DNA from: a virus
Virus record (IMG/VR): IMGVR_UViG_3300046517_000316
Span: 1-21,134 of that record
Reading direction: 5' to 3' (one strand)
DNA length: 21,134 bases
Positions 8,075-15,482 of the stretch are shown in pieces. Made by a program: the position numbers and the translations under genes. The notes beneath the pieces were generated by a model. It searched no databases. It saw only the letters and a program-made list of their open reading frames with translations, and was not told the DNA's origin. Numbering within the stretch: the first letter of the stretch is position 1; each line of letters starts with the position of its first letter.

Positions 8075-8364
8075 TCCGCCGCCGCCTTCCGTTCCTTTTC
8101 CTTCCGCGCGGTCAGTGCCAGCCTCGACAGGACCCCAGGCATGCTCCGTTGCATATACCGGTAGAGATCGTAGGCTTCCCGTATGCGCTCGTTCTTGGCG
8201 TGGTCTCGCCGGAGGGCGTGACAGCGTTTCGAGCAATACTTTTTGTTCGGCACGTATTTCTTACCGAACGTGATCTCGGCGTTGCAGACGGCGCAACGAC
8301 GTTCCGGCACCGTGGCCAGGATACGTGCCGTGGAGCGACCATTGCCGTTGGTGTGCTCGCTCAC
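8071..8364 (-). CDS. Small zinc-finger protein (CxxC...CxxxC)
   Basis: This 97-residue protein starts at GTG 8364, overlapping the lectin stop (GTGA). The leader (1-22) matches the leader of the downstream membrane protein. A four-Cys module follows with C24-x2-C27 and C44-x3-C48, plus His49, as in MYM/FCS-like or treble-clef zinc-binding units. The C-terminal half is a basic helix rich in Arg/Lys (about 50-97). This could bind nucleic acid or act as a small adaptor. It sits between adhesin genes, where a regulator is unexpected. No SD is evident; expression is probably coupled to the preceding gene. Confidence 0.7.
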   Translation of the reverse strand: MSEHTNGNGRSTARILATVPERRCAVCNAEITFGKKYVPNKKYCSKRCHALRRDHAKNERIREAYDLYRYMQRSMPGVLSRLALTARKEKERKAAAE

Positions 8365-8999
8365 GCCAGCACCATGACGCGCGCGTCTTGCGTAATAACA
8401 GGCGTGTTCACGCCGCTGTAAACCGATAGGTCATCGATATAAAACTCAGCAGGCGGCGACGGGCCAATGTTCACTCCCACGACAAAAACAGTCGAGACGA
8501 AGGTGCTGCCGCTGCCGCCACGCGTATCGCCCGAGAACGTGCCCACGACGGTTCCGTCAACGGTCAGTTTCGCGGTGCCAGCGGCGGCGGACGTTACTTC
8601 AAATACGTAATGGTGCCACGCGTTGGTGGTAACGGAGAACGTAAACCACGATGTTCCAGACTGAGCCAGTCCGCACGTACCGGCTCCCGTCGCGGTGACC
8701 GAAACACACGCGCTACCACCGGCAATCGTTGGTGTGAACCCGATGAACTGCGCAAGCGTGGTCGCGCTGCCACTGCTGTTCGTCCACATCCAGAAATCGG
8801 CATACCACTGCGATGGACTGGAACCCAGTGGACGCGAACAACTCGAAACGACACCGCCAGTGCCAGCGCCCAGTGATTTCGTTCCGGCGTGTGCCTGTGA
8901 TGTCAGAACGAGCGAATGCGCGTCTCCGGTCCACGGCGCGGAGATCGCGGCGCCCGTCGTGTAGCTCTCAAAAGTGTCGGTCCAGATGAGCGTGCCCAT
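8361..8999 (-). CDS. Concanavalin A/LamG-like jelly-roll lectin protein
   Basis: This 212-residue protein starts at ATG 8999. It shows the order of strands typical of LamG/ConA-like sandwich domains: an N-terminal FESYTTG segment, SQWYADFWMW, then NAWHHYVFEVT followed by KLTVDGTVVGTF and a closing FYIDDLSVYSG near residues 186-196. The motifs 'WHHY...V..DG' and 'IDDLSVY' are characteristic of phage and bacterial carbohydrate-binding jelly rolls. There is no catalytic motif visible, so binding to host surface glycan is more likely than cleavage. It is part of the adhesin cassette, after the second fibre gene. Confidence 0.75.
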   Translation of the reverse strand: MGTLIWTDTFESYTTGAAISAPWTGDAHSLVLTSQAHAGTKSLGAGTGGVVSSCSRPLGSSPSQWYADFWMWTNSSGSATTLAQFIGFTPTIAGGSACVSVTATGAGTCGLAQSGTSWFTFSVTTNAWHHYVFEVTSAAAGTAKLTVDGTVVGTFSGDTRGGSGSTFVSTVFVVGVNIGPSPPAEFYIDDLSVYSGVNTPVITQDARVMVLA

Positions 9000-9003
9000 C
9001 AGA

Positions 9004-9627
9004 CTAAACCCGTGAACACAGCAGAGTTATTCCGATATCCGAAAGAGTAGCGTCGGAGGTCGGGGCAACGCACTGCAGTACGTCACCCGCCGCCATCGTC
9101 GCACCGCTACCAGCGAGTGTCGCGCTCGTGTTGCTCGCACTGGTCACTGTTACCGTCCCGATGGGTGTGATCGTCGTGCCAGCCGTAATGCGGTTGACGA
9201 CAAAACCCGCATTGCTGGTCGCTTTGACGCTGTCATACACGGTGCATCCGGCGAGGCTTGCGGGCACGACCAGTGCCATCGCCATCGGCGCGTTGACGAT
9301 AGCGCCCGTGGCGGGTTTCCCGGAGAAGCTGAAGGTGATCGGCACCTGGGCAACCTCGGCGGGCAGGCGCGCATAAGCCAGCGTACCCGTACTTATATTA
9401 CTGGCGTTCGTCGTATCCACCGTGGCTGATGCAGCGAAGCTTACGCCATTGGTCTTCAGCACGGTCGGGTTTGGGTACGTTCCGCCCAGGTCGCCGCCAG
9501 CCGCGCCGGATGGACCCATCGTGCTGATGATCGATGTCCACTTGGTGCCGTCCCAACGCCACGACACGCCAGCGGCGTTGAATATCTGACCATCTGTGGG
9601 CGGCGAGGGAAAGTCCAACGGGGGCAC
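9004..9627 (-). CDS. Tail fibre protein
   Basis: This 207-residue protein starts at GTG 9627 with a strong SD (AAGGAGG, about 8 nt upstream). The N-terminal 40 residues (FPSPPTDGQIFNAAGVSWRW) resemble the chitin-binding-like or fibre-tip entry segment of many phage fibres. Next come GPSGAAGGDLGGTYPNPTV and the ASNISTGTLAYARLP block, both frequent in tail fibre shafts. The C-terminal 100 residues are Ala/Thr/Ser-rich beta repeats ending in LSDIGITLLCSRV. No enzymatic motif is seen. It probably forms a trimeric fibre or a tip on the collagen-containing fibre encoded upstream. Confidence 0.75.
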   Translation of the reverse strand: MPPLDFPSPPTDGQIFNAAGVSWRWDGTKWTSIISTMGPSGAAGGDLGGTYPNPTVLKTNGVSFAASATVDTTNASNISTGTLAYARLPAEVAQVPITFSFSGKPATGAIVNAPMAMALVVPASLAGCTVYDSVKATSNAGFVVNRITAGTTITPIGTVTVTSASNTSATLAGSGATMAAGDVLQCVAPTSDATLSDIGITLLCSRV

Positions 9628-9629
9628 GG

Positions 9630-9830
9630 CTAAGCCTCCTTCATCGCCGCCACTCGCGGCACCATCGGCTGTGGATCATCCGCCACGACATGGTTCGCGC
9701 ACTGCCCCTGGATCGACGCGATCAATGGCGCGACAACGGCGTAGGGAACCGGCGCCTGGGCGATCACACGCAGCACGGTTTCCCATGTTTGCGCGTCGAG
9801 GGTGATGCTGATGCGATCGGTGGGGGTCAT
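9630..9830 (-). CDS. Small conserved-type phage protein, unknown function
   Basis: This 66-residue protein starts at ATG 9830 and overlaps the fibre stop (ATGA). It is mostly helical: ITLDAQTWETVLRVIAQ followed by VVAPLIASIQGQ. Short proteins of this pattern are common beside phage fibre genes, where they are annotated as hypothetical. There is no signal or membrane segment. No clear SD precedes it, so translation may depend on coupling to the fibre gene. A chaperone or assembly factor for fibres would fit the position but is not shown. Confidence 0.65.
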   Translation of the reverse strand: MTPTDRISITLDAQTWETVLRVIAQAPVPYAVVAPLIASIQGQCANHVVADDPQPMVPRVAAMKEA

Positions 9831-11374
9831 GCGCCGATCAGTCCATACGCCGTGAGGTCATCGATCAGTGCCTTGACGTGCTCGGCCAGCACCGGAAGTG
9901 TGACCGATGTCGTGGCGAACGTCGCGCGTGTCGCGGTGCCGGTTGGTGCGGTGTAGCCGGTTGGTTTGGCTATGGGTACACCACCGTTGAAACCAACGGT
10001 GCCGCAGTAGAACGGCACCTGTAACTGAAACAACGTCGACGCGGCGGCGAACACCGAGCCAAGGTAGCCGCCACTGGCGTTGTAGGAGTACAGGAACAGG
10101 TTGTTGCTCGCATCCGTCGATAGTTTCCACCGCAACGTGTTCGCCGTAGCCCAGTGAAATCCATTGTCGGCGCCAGACGCGCCGTTGACGGTCATGGACC
10201 GCGCACCAGTGCCCGTGCCGACCTGGAGATCAGGACCCGTCACCGAACCAGCCAGTGTTATGGTTCCAGCACCAGACGGTGTTAAAACCAACGTCGCGTC
10301 GGTTCCCGATCCCGTGGCATTAATACTCGCCACCGCCGTGGCCGATCCAGTTGTTCCCACGATCCAGCCAACGCGTTGTCCGACCAGCATCGTCTCGGCG
10401 TAACCGTCATTATACACAGCGCGGGTATGATCGATCCCGTGCATCCATGAGCCGTCCGTCTGTATCGGCCCGTAGGGATAAAGCGCGCCTGTCCCGGTGA
10501 TATCACCGGTCATATAAATCGCGCGTCCGGTCTGTCCGACGATGCTGTTTGGCTCGATCAGATAGCCGTTGTAGAATTTGACTGGAAATCCCGTGCTGTT
10601 TGGGAGACCGGAACGACTGACACTATAAGCCCATGTCGCATTCTTTCCTTCACCAGCACCACCACCGAAAGTCAGGTTTTCCGCCACCATGAGCAAACCG
10701 CCGGTAGGATTGGCGCTGGTCCGATCACGCATCCATCCGGCGTCCTTGCCGCGATTAACCACGTTCAACTCAGCGATAAGACAGGAAAAGTTGTTGACGG
10801 CATCATTAGGTGATTGCGCTACCATGAAGGCCGATTGATACACCGGCACGCCGCTGGTCACCGGCAGCACGGGATCAAAAATCCCCATGACCATCATCGA
10901 CGTGTCGAAACCGGCTTCCTTACCCGCGCTGAAATAATCAAATCGGACACCGGCCGTCATGTGCGGCCCTCGATTGGTCGTGGTCGCGTAAATGCCCGAA
11001 ACACCGTTCGCCGGTCCCGCGTAGTCGGTAAACACTTGCAGCGCATTACCGGTTGTTGAATGAAACTCCGTCGGTCCCGTCACCGTCCCGCCCGTCAGCG
11101 GCAGGAAACTCCCCTCGAGCGTGCTCGCGTCGATGCTGTTGGCGGACACCCATTGTACGGACGTTCCATCATCGTATTGGACGAAGAGCTGACCTGAGTT
11201 TGAATCCCACCACAACAGCCCGAACTCATCCGCGCTCGGTGTCGTGCCGATGATGGCTTTTCCAGGTCCTTCCGGACCCATCGGACCAGGGGGGCCGGGC
11301 GGGCCGATCCACCGTAACGGATCAGGCGGCCCCTCGGATGTTACATAATCGGAATATCTAAGTTTGTAGGCCAT
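9827..11374 (-). CDS. Large tail fibre with collagen-like segment
   Basis: This 515-residue protein starts at ATG 11374. After a short attachment segment (1-21) comes a Gly-X-Y collagen-like run at about residues 24-37 (GPPGPPGPMGPEGP), then a shaft entry with LLWWDSNSGQLFVQYDDG, a typical phage fibre block, and LTGGTVTGP. The middle is a long beta-rich region with many aromatic residues, and the C-terminus (YTAPTGTATRATFAT to ALIDDLTAYGLIGA) matches the common end of proteobacterial phage fibres. It opens the fibre cassette after the gp4-like gene and is the largest adhesin here. A GGAG lies about 14 nt before the start. Confidence 0.82.
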   Translation of the reverse strand: MAYKLRYSDYVTSEGPPDPLRWIGPPGPPGPMGPEGPGKAIIGTTPSADEFGLLWWDSNSGQLFVQYDDGTSVQWVSANSIDASTLEGSFLPLTGGTVTGPTEFHSTTGNALQVFTDYAGPANGVSGIYATTTNRGPHMTAGVRFDYFSAGKEAGFDTSMMVMGIFDPVLPVTSGVPVYQSAFMVAQSPNDAVNNFSCLIAELNVVNRGKDAGWMRDRTSANPTGGLLMVAENLTFGGGAGEGKNATWAYSVSRSGLPNSTGFPVKFYNGYLIEPNSIVGQTGRAIYMTGDITGTGALYPYGPIQTDGSWMHGIDHTRAVYNDGYAETMLVGQRVGWIVGTTGSATAVASINATGSGTDATLVLTPSGAGTITLAGSVTGPDLQVGTGTGARSMTVNGASGADNGFHWATANTLRWKLSTDASNNLFLYSYNASGGYLGSVFAAASTLFQLQVPFYCGTVGFNGGVPIAKPTGYTAPTGTATRATFATTSVTLPVLAEHVKALIDDLTAYGLIGA

Positions 11375-11377
11375 GTC

Positions 11378-12022
11378 TCAGAAATACTCCGCCGGAACAC
11401 GTTCACCGCTCGTCGGCAGCGCGACATACCGATAGACCGCGATCATTGCTTTGACCGCGTCGGCGGGATCTGTTTTGAGGCCGAACATCGGCGCCAGCGC
11501 ATCGGCGGCGAGGGTGACGTAGGACGTGCCAACCGCATCGGGGATGTCAAAGACCGACCACCGCGCGATGCCACGCATCGCCAGGTCATCATGCACCGCC
11601 TGAACCGCCTGGTTGGCGTTGTCGTCAGCACTGATGACCATCGCGCCTTTGCGAACACGCGCCTCCAGCATGGCCACGTTGGCCGGATCGGCGGCCTTGC
11701 CGAAGCTCGACGCCATCTGCGCCGCCGTCAGCTTCACGTACTCCTCGACGAACGCGCGCGGGATGGCGGCGCCGTCCCACCACACCACACCCTGAGCATC
11801 GAGCGCGGCGTGGACGGACGCGACCTTGTCGAGCGCCAGCGCCTGATCACTGGCCAACGGCACCTCGTCCGAGGCGATGACGCCCAGCTCCACGAGCGCC
11901 ATCGTCGCGATGGTGGCGACCGGCACCCGCTCGGTCAGCGTCGGTGAGTCGTCCAGTGGCACCACGCGGATACCGAGAAGCCTGAGCGCCTGCTGACCGA
12001 GGGTGGGGACGGAGACGGTCAC
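11378..12022 (-). CDS. Putative head-tail adaptor, P22 gp4-like, with internal duplication
   Basis: This 214-residue protein starts at GTG 12022 with GGGGAG about 10 nt upstream. It is all-helical by composition. Residues 62-128 and 135-201 align as two repeats sharing VH..L...G...W....IP.A...YV.L.A......FG...DPA; the first unit has VH at 70-71 and the second at 143-144. A second, weaker repeat links residues 8-27 and 39-56 (AL..LGI followed by Asp and Pro). Gene order (after coat and Ig protein, before fibres and hub) matches P22 gp4, the ring between portal and gp10. The assignment rests on order, size and helical composition more than on direct sequence identity. Confidence 0.6.
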   Translation of the reverse strand: MTVSVPTLGQQALRLLGIRVVPLDDSPTLTERVPVATIATMALVELGVIASDEVPLASDQALALDKVASVHAALDAQGVVWWDGAAIPRAFVEEYVKLTAAQMASSFGKAADPANVAMLEARVRKGAMVISADDNANQAVQAVHDDLAMRGIARWSVFDIPDAVGTSYVTLAADALAPMFGLKTDPADAVKAMIAVYRYVALPTSGERVPAEYF

Positions 12023-12040
12023 GGATGCCGCTCCCCGCCG

Positions 12041-12790
12041 CTACCTGCCGCCGCGTGAGCGCGCCGCGCCCGGATCGGCGATCGTCAGAGCCACCGAGGG
12101 AGGTGCCGCCGTCGAGCCCGAGGCATTGGTGGCGGTGACAATGCAGGTCGCCGTCTTGCCAACATCAGCCACGGTCACGGTATGGGTCGCGGAGTCAGTG
12201 CCCACGACCGCGCTGTCCACGGACCACTGGTAGCCGTACGTCGTCGGCTCGCCCGACCAGGTGCCCTGGGTGCAGGTCAGCGTGTCGCCCGCCTGGGTGA
12301 CGGCGGGGACGGCGGTGTTGGCCGGCGCACCCGTGCCGCCGCCGCCTTCGGGGGGCGTGGTCGGGATCTGACTGTCGCCCGTGACCCCGCCCGCCGCGAG
12401 GCTGGACATCCGCGTGGCGGTGCCCGAGACGGCCGTGCCGGTGCGTGTGACCGGCGGCGGCGGTGTCGGCTCCCACGGCACGCCTGTCGGCGGTCCCGAG
12501 GGTGCCGTCGGATCGAGGCCGACGGCGATCAGGCTCGCGTCCCTGGCCACGGTGTTTTCCTCGATCGTGCCGCCCGCTCCACCTCGCGCGCCCTTACTGG
12601 CCAGGCTGTTGTAATCGAGGATAACCTGCGCGCCGATCGAGGACGCCGCCATCTGCTCAAGCTCCTCCGCCGTGTGCGGGGAGGGGACCGTCGCTCCGGT
12701 CGCGCTCGTCGTCCCGTGCGCCGCTCCGGTGACGTGGGACGAACGCGTTGCCGCCTTCGTGTCGCCGTTGTCGTGTGGTCTGGATGCCAT
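12041..12790 (-). CDS. Ig-domain protein, probable capsid decoration or neck adhesin
   Basis: This 249-residue protein starts at ATG 12790 with GGGAG about 8 nt upstream. Residues 1-90 are polar and helical, with a low-complexity beginning. A Pro-rich linker follows (about 94-114). Residues 157-237 form an Ig-like domain with the classic pattern C173, W189 and C216 (LTCTQGTW, YGYQWS, KTATCIVTATN). The domain ends near residue 238 and the tail is Arg/Gly-rich. Phage Ig domains are mostly found on exposed capsid or tail proteins and bind weakly to mucus or cell surface glycans. The position between the coat gene and the adaptor favours a decoration protein. The role is inferred. Confidence 0.7.
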   Translation of the reverse strand: MASRPHDNGDTKAATRSSHVTGAAHGTTSATGATVPSPHTAEELEQMAASSIGAQVILDYNSLASKGARGGAGGTIEENTVARDASLIAVGLDPTAPSGPPTGVPWEPTPPPPVTRTGTAVSGTATRMSSLAAGGVTGDSQIPTTPPEGGGGTGAPANTAVPAVTQAGDTLTCTQGTWSGEPTTYGYQWSVDSAVVGTDSATHTVTVADVGKTATCIVTATNASGSTAAPPSVALTIADPGAARSRGGR

Positions 12791-12809
12791 GTTGATACTC
12801 CCGTTCGGG

Positions 12810-13637
12810 TTAGAGGAGACGGCCCAGGCGTTGGGCGTAGACGATGGGGTCGGTCGAGTTCTTCTTCACGTTGCAACTCGCGCAACAGAGTTGGAGGTTA
12901 GAGATCCAGTTTGAGCCGCCTTTGGAGAGCGGAACGATATGGTCCGCGTGGTGGCCTTTCTTCAGGGGTTCGCGGCAATAGGCGCATTTGCCCTTTTGGG
13001 CCTTGAATAGTGCCTTAAGTTCCGCAGCTGTGTGATTGCCTTCGGCGCTCGCCAACGATGCCCGATAACGCAATTTGATGGCCCGCAAGACTTCTGGATT
13101 ATCCTTACGATATTGCAGCACCCTCTCCGGAAATCGTTCGCGGTATGCTTGTGTGTAGCCTCGCTTTTTATCCGGGTTTGCTTTTTCCCATATGTCGTTG
13201 ACGGCTTTACGCTGCTCCTTGGTCGCCTCGCGGTATGCTCTGTAATATTCCGCGTTGGCGGCCTGCCAGCGTCGAGTATATTCAACGCCGCGCGCCGGAT
13301 CGAGGTGATACAAGCGCCGCCATTCGGCCCGTAACGTCTCCGGGTCCGTCGTTGCTTTTTTGTGCAGATATCGTTCGTGGCTGACGGCGTTTTTCTGCTC
13401 GCGATGCGCGTCGTCCCATTCTTTGGTCCTGCTCCGCTTCGCCGCAGCTTGTTCGTCCGTCATCGCTTCCACCCTGGTGCAAGCAATGCAGCCGCCGTCA
13501 ACCGTCTTTCGTTCACTGATGTGGCCGTGTTTCCGGCACGGCCTGTCCGGACCCATGAAGTAGCGCTTCAACCCCAGAGCCTTCGCCTGGACGCGCGTGA
13601 TTATCTCACCGCTATACGGTATGTAGGAAACAGCCAT
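12810..13637 (-). CDS. HNH homing-type endonuclease (freestanding)
   Basis: The likely start is ATG 13637 (275 residues) with AAGGTGAG about 10 nt upstream; the in-frame extension to 13733 has no support. The N-terminus has a zinc-knuckle-like unit (C34, H37, C50, C53, in PCRKHGH and GGCIAC), as in many phage HNH proteins. A long basic helical region (60-200) follows with many Arg/Lys/Tyr. The C-terminal HNH nuclease has C218/C221, DH at 232-233, NLQ near 247 and C-x2-C at 252-255 followed by N256. It lies downstream of the coat gene, a frequent insertion site for freestanding homing endonucleases. It probably cuts a related phage's late region. Confidence 0.88.
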   Translation of the reverse strand: MAVSYIPYSGEIITRVQAKALGLKRYFMGPDRPCRKHGHISERKTVDGGCIACTRVEAMTDEQAAAKRSRTKEWDDAHREQKNAVSHERYLHKKATTDPETLRAEWRRLYHLDPARGVEYTRRWQAANAEYYRAYREATKEQRKAVNDIWEKANPDKKRGYTQAYRERFPERVLQYRKDNPEVLRAIKLRYRASLASAEGNHTAAELKALFKAQKGKCAYCREPLKKGHHADHIVPLSKGGSNWISNLQLCCASCNVKKNSTDPIVYAQRLGRLL

Positions 13638-13674
13638 ATTCGGGCACTCACCTTGCTCGTTGTGGTTAGATGCT

Positions 13675-13722
13675 CGTGGAGTGCTGATAACACTCCACGG
13701 CATCGCCTCAGTGTAGCACTGA
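13675..13722. repeat. Two adjacent hairpins after the coat gene
   Basis: Between the coat stop (13762) and the HNH start (13637) lies a perfect 9-bp inverted repeat (CGTGGAGTG at 13675-13683, 7-nt loop, CACTCCACG at 13691-13699), with a second 6-bp stem TCAGTG/CACTGA (13708-13713 and 13717-13722, loop TAG). No T-run follows on the minus strand, so a simple Rho-independent terminator is not supported. It could reduce read-through from the coat gene, protect mRNA ends, or mark the endonuclease insertion boundary. Confidence 0.45.
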
Positions 13723-13761
13723 AGGGCGAACATCTGCTACTGCTTTACCGTTGCGATATCA

Positions 13762-14871
13762 TTACGCATCGGCGACCGCAGACGAGAAGATCGAGACAAT
13801 TCCCGCATCGACCGGCTTCGTCGTATCGACTGTCGGATCAGTGCCAAAACGTAACTTGCCGATGCCACGCATCTCCTGGATGCCGACCCCGTGCATATAT
13901 CCATAGTCGCGCGTGTTCGTCGTGCTCTTCATCCGTTGCGCCCACGCAACACCCAACGCCTGCGCGCCGCACAACGCCGACATGGCCACATCGATGCCGC
14001 CGCCGCCCGCTCCGGTGATGACCGGCATCTCTGGCACTTCGCGGATTATTACGCCATTGTACATAATGTCGCCGGCCGTGAAGAGCGGATTGTCGCGGCC
14101 ACGATCCCACGCATATTGCATCGCGTTGATGATGACGGGGTCCGTCATCAGGTCACGGAATGGCAATGAAGGCACGAACATCACGAACCATTCCTCGTCG
14201 TCATTGACGGAGACGGGGCGGATGCGCGGCGAGGCGGTGCGGGCTATGCGCTTGGCCAACGTGATCGTGGCGGCGGTCAGTTTGCCGGTCGCGGCCACGA
14301 TGGTGGCCAGGGCGGTCGCCATGACACCAGAGACGGCGTTCGCCTTGGAGTTGCCGAACAGCACCCGGTCGGCGTTGTTGACCATCCAGGTGTTGCGCTG
14401 GCCGGCGGTGGCCGCCGCATAGGATACCTGCACGTTGCCATCGGCGGTGATCGCCTCCAGCGACGTGATGATGTCGTTCCGCATCTTCTCCAGTTCCCAG
14501 ACCATCAGGGCTTCCCTGGCGGCCTCCCGGAGGTCGATGACGCTCTTCTGCTCGTCCCAATCCGACACCGCGACCGCGTGGCGGAACGCCGAGACGACGA
14601 GGTTCAGGCTGCGGGCGTTGAGTATTTCCTCATTGCCCTCCAATACGGTGTTTCCGGTTACGCCGGCTCCGACCAGTCGCCTGACGGTCGGGAAAACGAC
14701 GGTATCCCCGGCTTTTCTGGTGAGGTCTTCCCTCACCTGGATCATGGAACCCATCTGGGTGCCCATGTATCTGGCGAACTGATTCTTCCTGACGTACTCA
14801 GTAAAAAAGTCAGAGTCCCAGATAAGCGGGGTCAGACCCGGTCTCGCCGGGGTCACATTCATATCAGCCAA
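13762..14871 (-). CDS. Major capsid protein, N4-gp56/DUF4043 family
   Basis: This is a 369-residue protein. The N-terminal block WDSDFFTEYVRKNQFARYMG, the AGDTVVFPTVRRLVGAGVTGNTVLEGNEE segment (about 54-83), and FRHAVAVSDW... with DLREAAREAL match the N4-gp56-type major capsid family. The middle and C-terminal regions (ADRVLFGNSKANA, DEEWFVMFVPS, ALGVAWAQRMKSTTNTRDYG, GVGIQEMRGIGKLRFG) also fit phage coat proteins. The start is TTG at 14871: AGGAG lies 9 nt upstream, whereas the first internal ATG (14862) would be 18 nt away. The gene is flanked by HNH endonuclease genes, the upstream one divergent. The family match is firm; fold details are inferred. Confidence 0.88.
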   Translation of the reverse strand: MADMNVTPARPGLTPLIWDSDFFTEYVRKNQFARYMGTQMGSMIQVREDLTRKAGDTVVFPTVRRLVGAGVTGNTVLEGNEEILNARSLNLVVSAFRHAVAVSDWDEQKSVIDLREAAREALMVWELEKMRNDIITSLEAITADGNVQVSYAAATAGQRNTWMVNNADRVLFGNSKANAVSGVMATALATIVAATGKLTAATITLAKRIARTASPRIRPVSVNDDEEWFVMFVPSLPFRDLMTDPVIINAMQYAWDRGRDNPLFTAGDIMYNGVIIREVPEMPVITGAGGGGIDVAMSALCGAQALGVAWAQRMKSTTNTRDYGYMHGVGIQEMRGIGKLRFGTDPTVDTTKPVDAGIVSIFSSAVADA

Positions 14872-14885
14872 CCGACTATACTCCT
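14869..14885 (-). promoter_or_regulatory. SD and unusual TTG start of the coat gene
   Basis: On the minus strand AGGAG (14885-14881) lies 9 nt before TTG (14871-14869). The next in-frame ATG (14862) would need an 18-nt spacer, so the SD position selects TTG. For a coat gene, which needs high expression, a TTG start is odd. A 6-bp hairpin (CGAGTT/AACTCG, 14892-14897 and 14904-14909) lies just upstream of the SD. Confidence 0.55.
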
Positions 14886-14946
14886 AGAACACGAGTTGTT
14901 GGAAACTCGCTTTCTCTCGGATGAGCGTTGTGCTATTCATGTGGCC

Positions 14947-15477
14947 ATGCCAACAAAAGTCATCCCTTCCACCGAACTCACCGCCGCCATGGTTCGGCGT
15001 GCTCTGGACTACGATCCGGCGACCGGACTGTTGTTCTGGCGACACCGTGACGACGTCTTGCCTCGGGTGAATAAACGCCTCGCCGGCAAGCCAGCGGGGT
15101 GCAGGGATGGTCAGTATGGCTACCTCTCGGTGAGGCTTCATGATCGGCTGTATCAGGCTCATCGCCTGATCTGGCTGCACATCACGGGAGAATGGCCCAC
15201 CGGAGTCCTCGACCATGTCGACGGGAACCCGTCGAACAATGTCTGGAGCAATCTGCGGCCGGCCACGCGAGCGGAGAACAACCGAAACCAACGCAACCGC
15301 CGGGATGGCTTTCTGAAAGGCGCGGTTCGAGAACCCAAGACAGGGCGATGGACAGCCATGATCACGCTGGGCCGCAAGAACCATTACCTCGGCACCTTCA
15401 GCACCCAGGAAGAGGCACATGCCGCCTACACGGCAGCGGCCAAGCGTCTCCACGGGGAGTTTGCACGGTTCGATTGA
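14947..15477 (+). CDS. HNH endonuclease with AP2 DNA-binding domain, opposite strand
   Basis: This 176-residue protein starts at ATG 14947 on the plus strand, against the rest of the cluster; the in-frame extension further upstream is antisense to the coat gene and was rejected. Residues 55-112 are an HNH_3-type nuclease (YLSVRLH, AHR with H72, LDHVDGNPSNN with D89/H90, NLRPAT). Residues 122-176 are an AP2 DNA-binding domain (GRWTAMI, YLGTFSTQEEAHAAY, LHGEFA). This pair is the classical phage homing endonuclease architecture. No good SD precedes the start, so expression may be low. Its orientation shows an independent insertion between the scaffold block and the coat gene. Confidence 0.92.
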   Translation: MPTKVIPSTELTAAMVRRALDYDPATGLLFWRHRDDVLPRVNKRLAGKPAGCRDGQYGYLSVRLHDRLYQAHRLIWLHITGEWPTGVLDHVDGNPSNNVWSNLRPATRAENNRNQRNRRDGFLKGAVREPKTGRWTAMITLGRKNHYLGTFSTQEEAHAAYTAAAKRLHGEFARFD

Positions 15478-15482
15478 GAAAT

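Noticed and set aside
12182-12901. 239-aa open frame on the plus strand
   Set aside because: Arg-rich shadow of the Ig-domain gene.
12791-14871. Group I intron holding the HNH gene
   Set aside because: The coat gene and the Ig gene are both complete without splicing, and no intron core could be recognised.
14884-14940. 18-codon leader peptide before the coat gene as a gene
   Set aside because: It has an ATG but no SD and lies in the short divergent gap; noted only as a feature of the coat start region.
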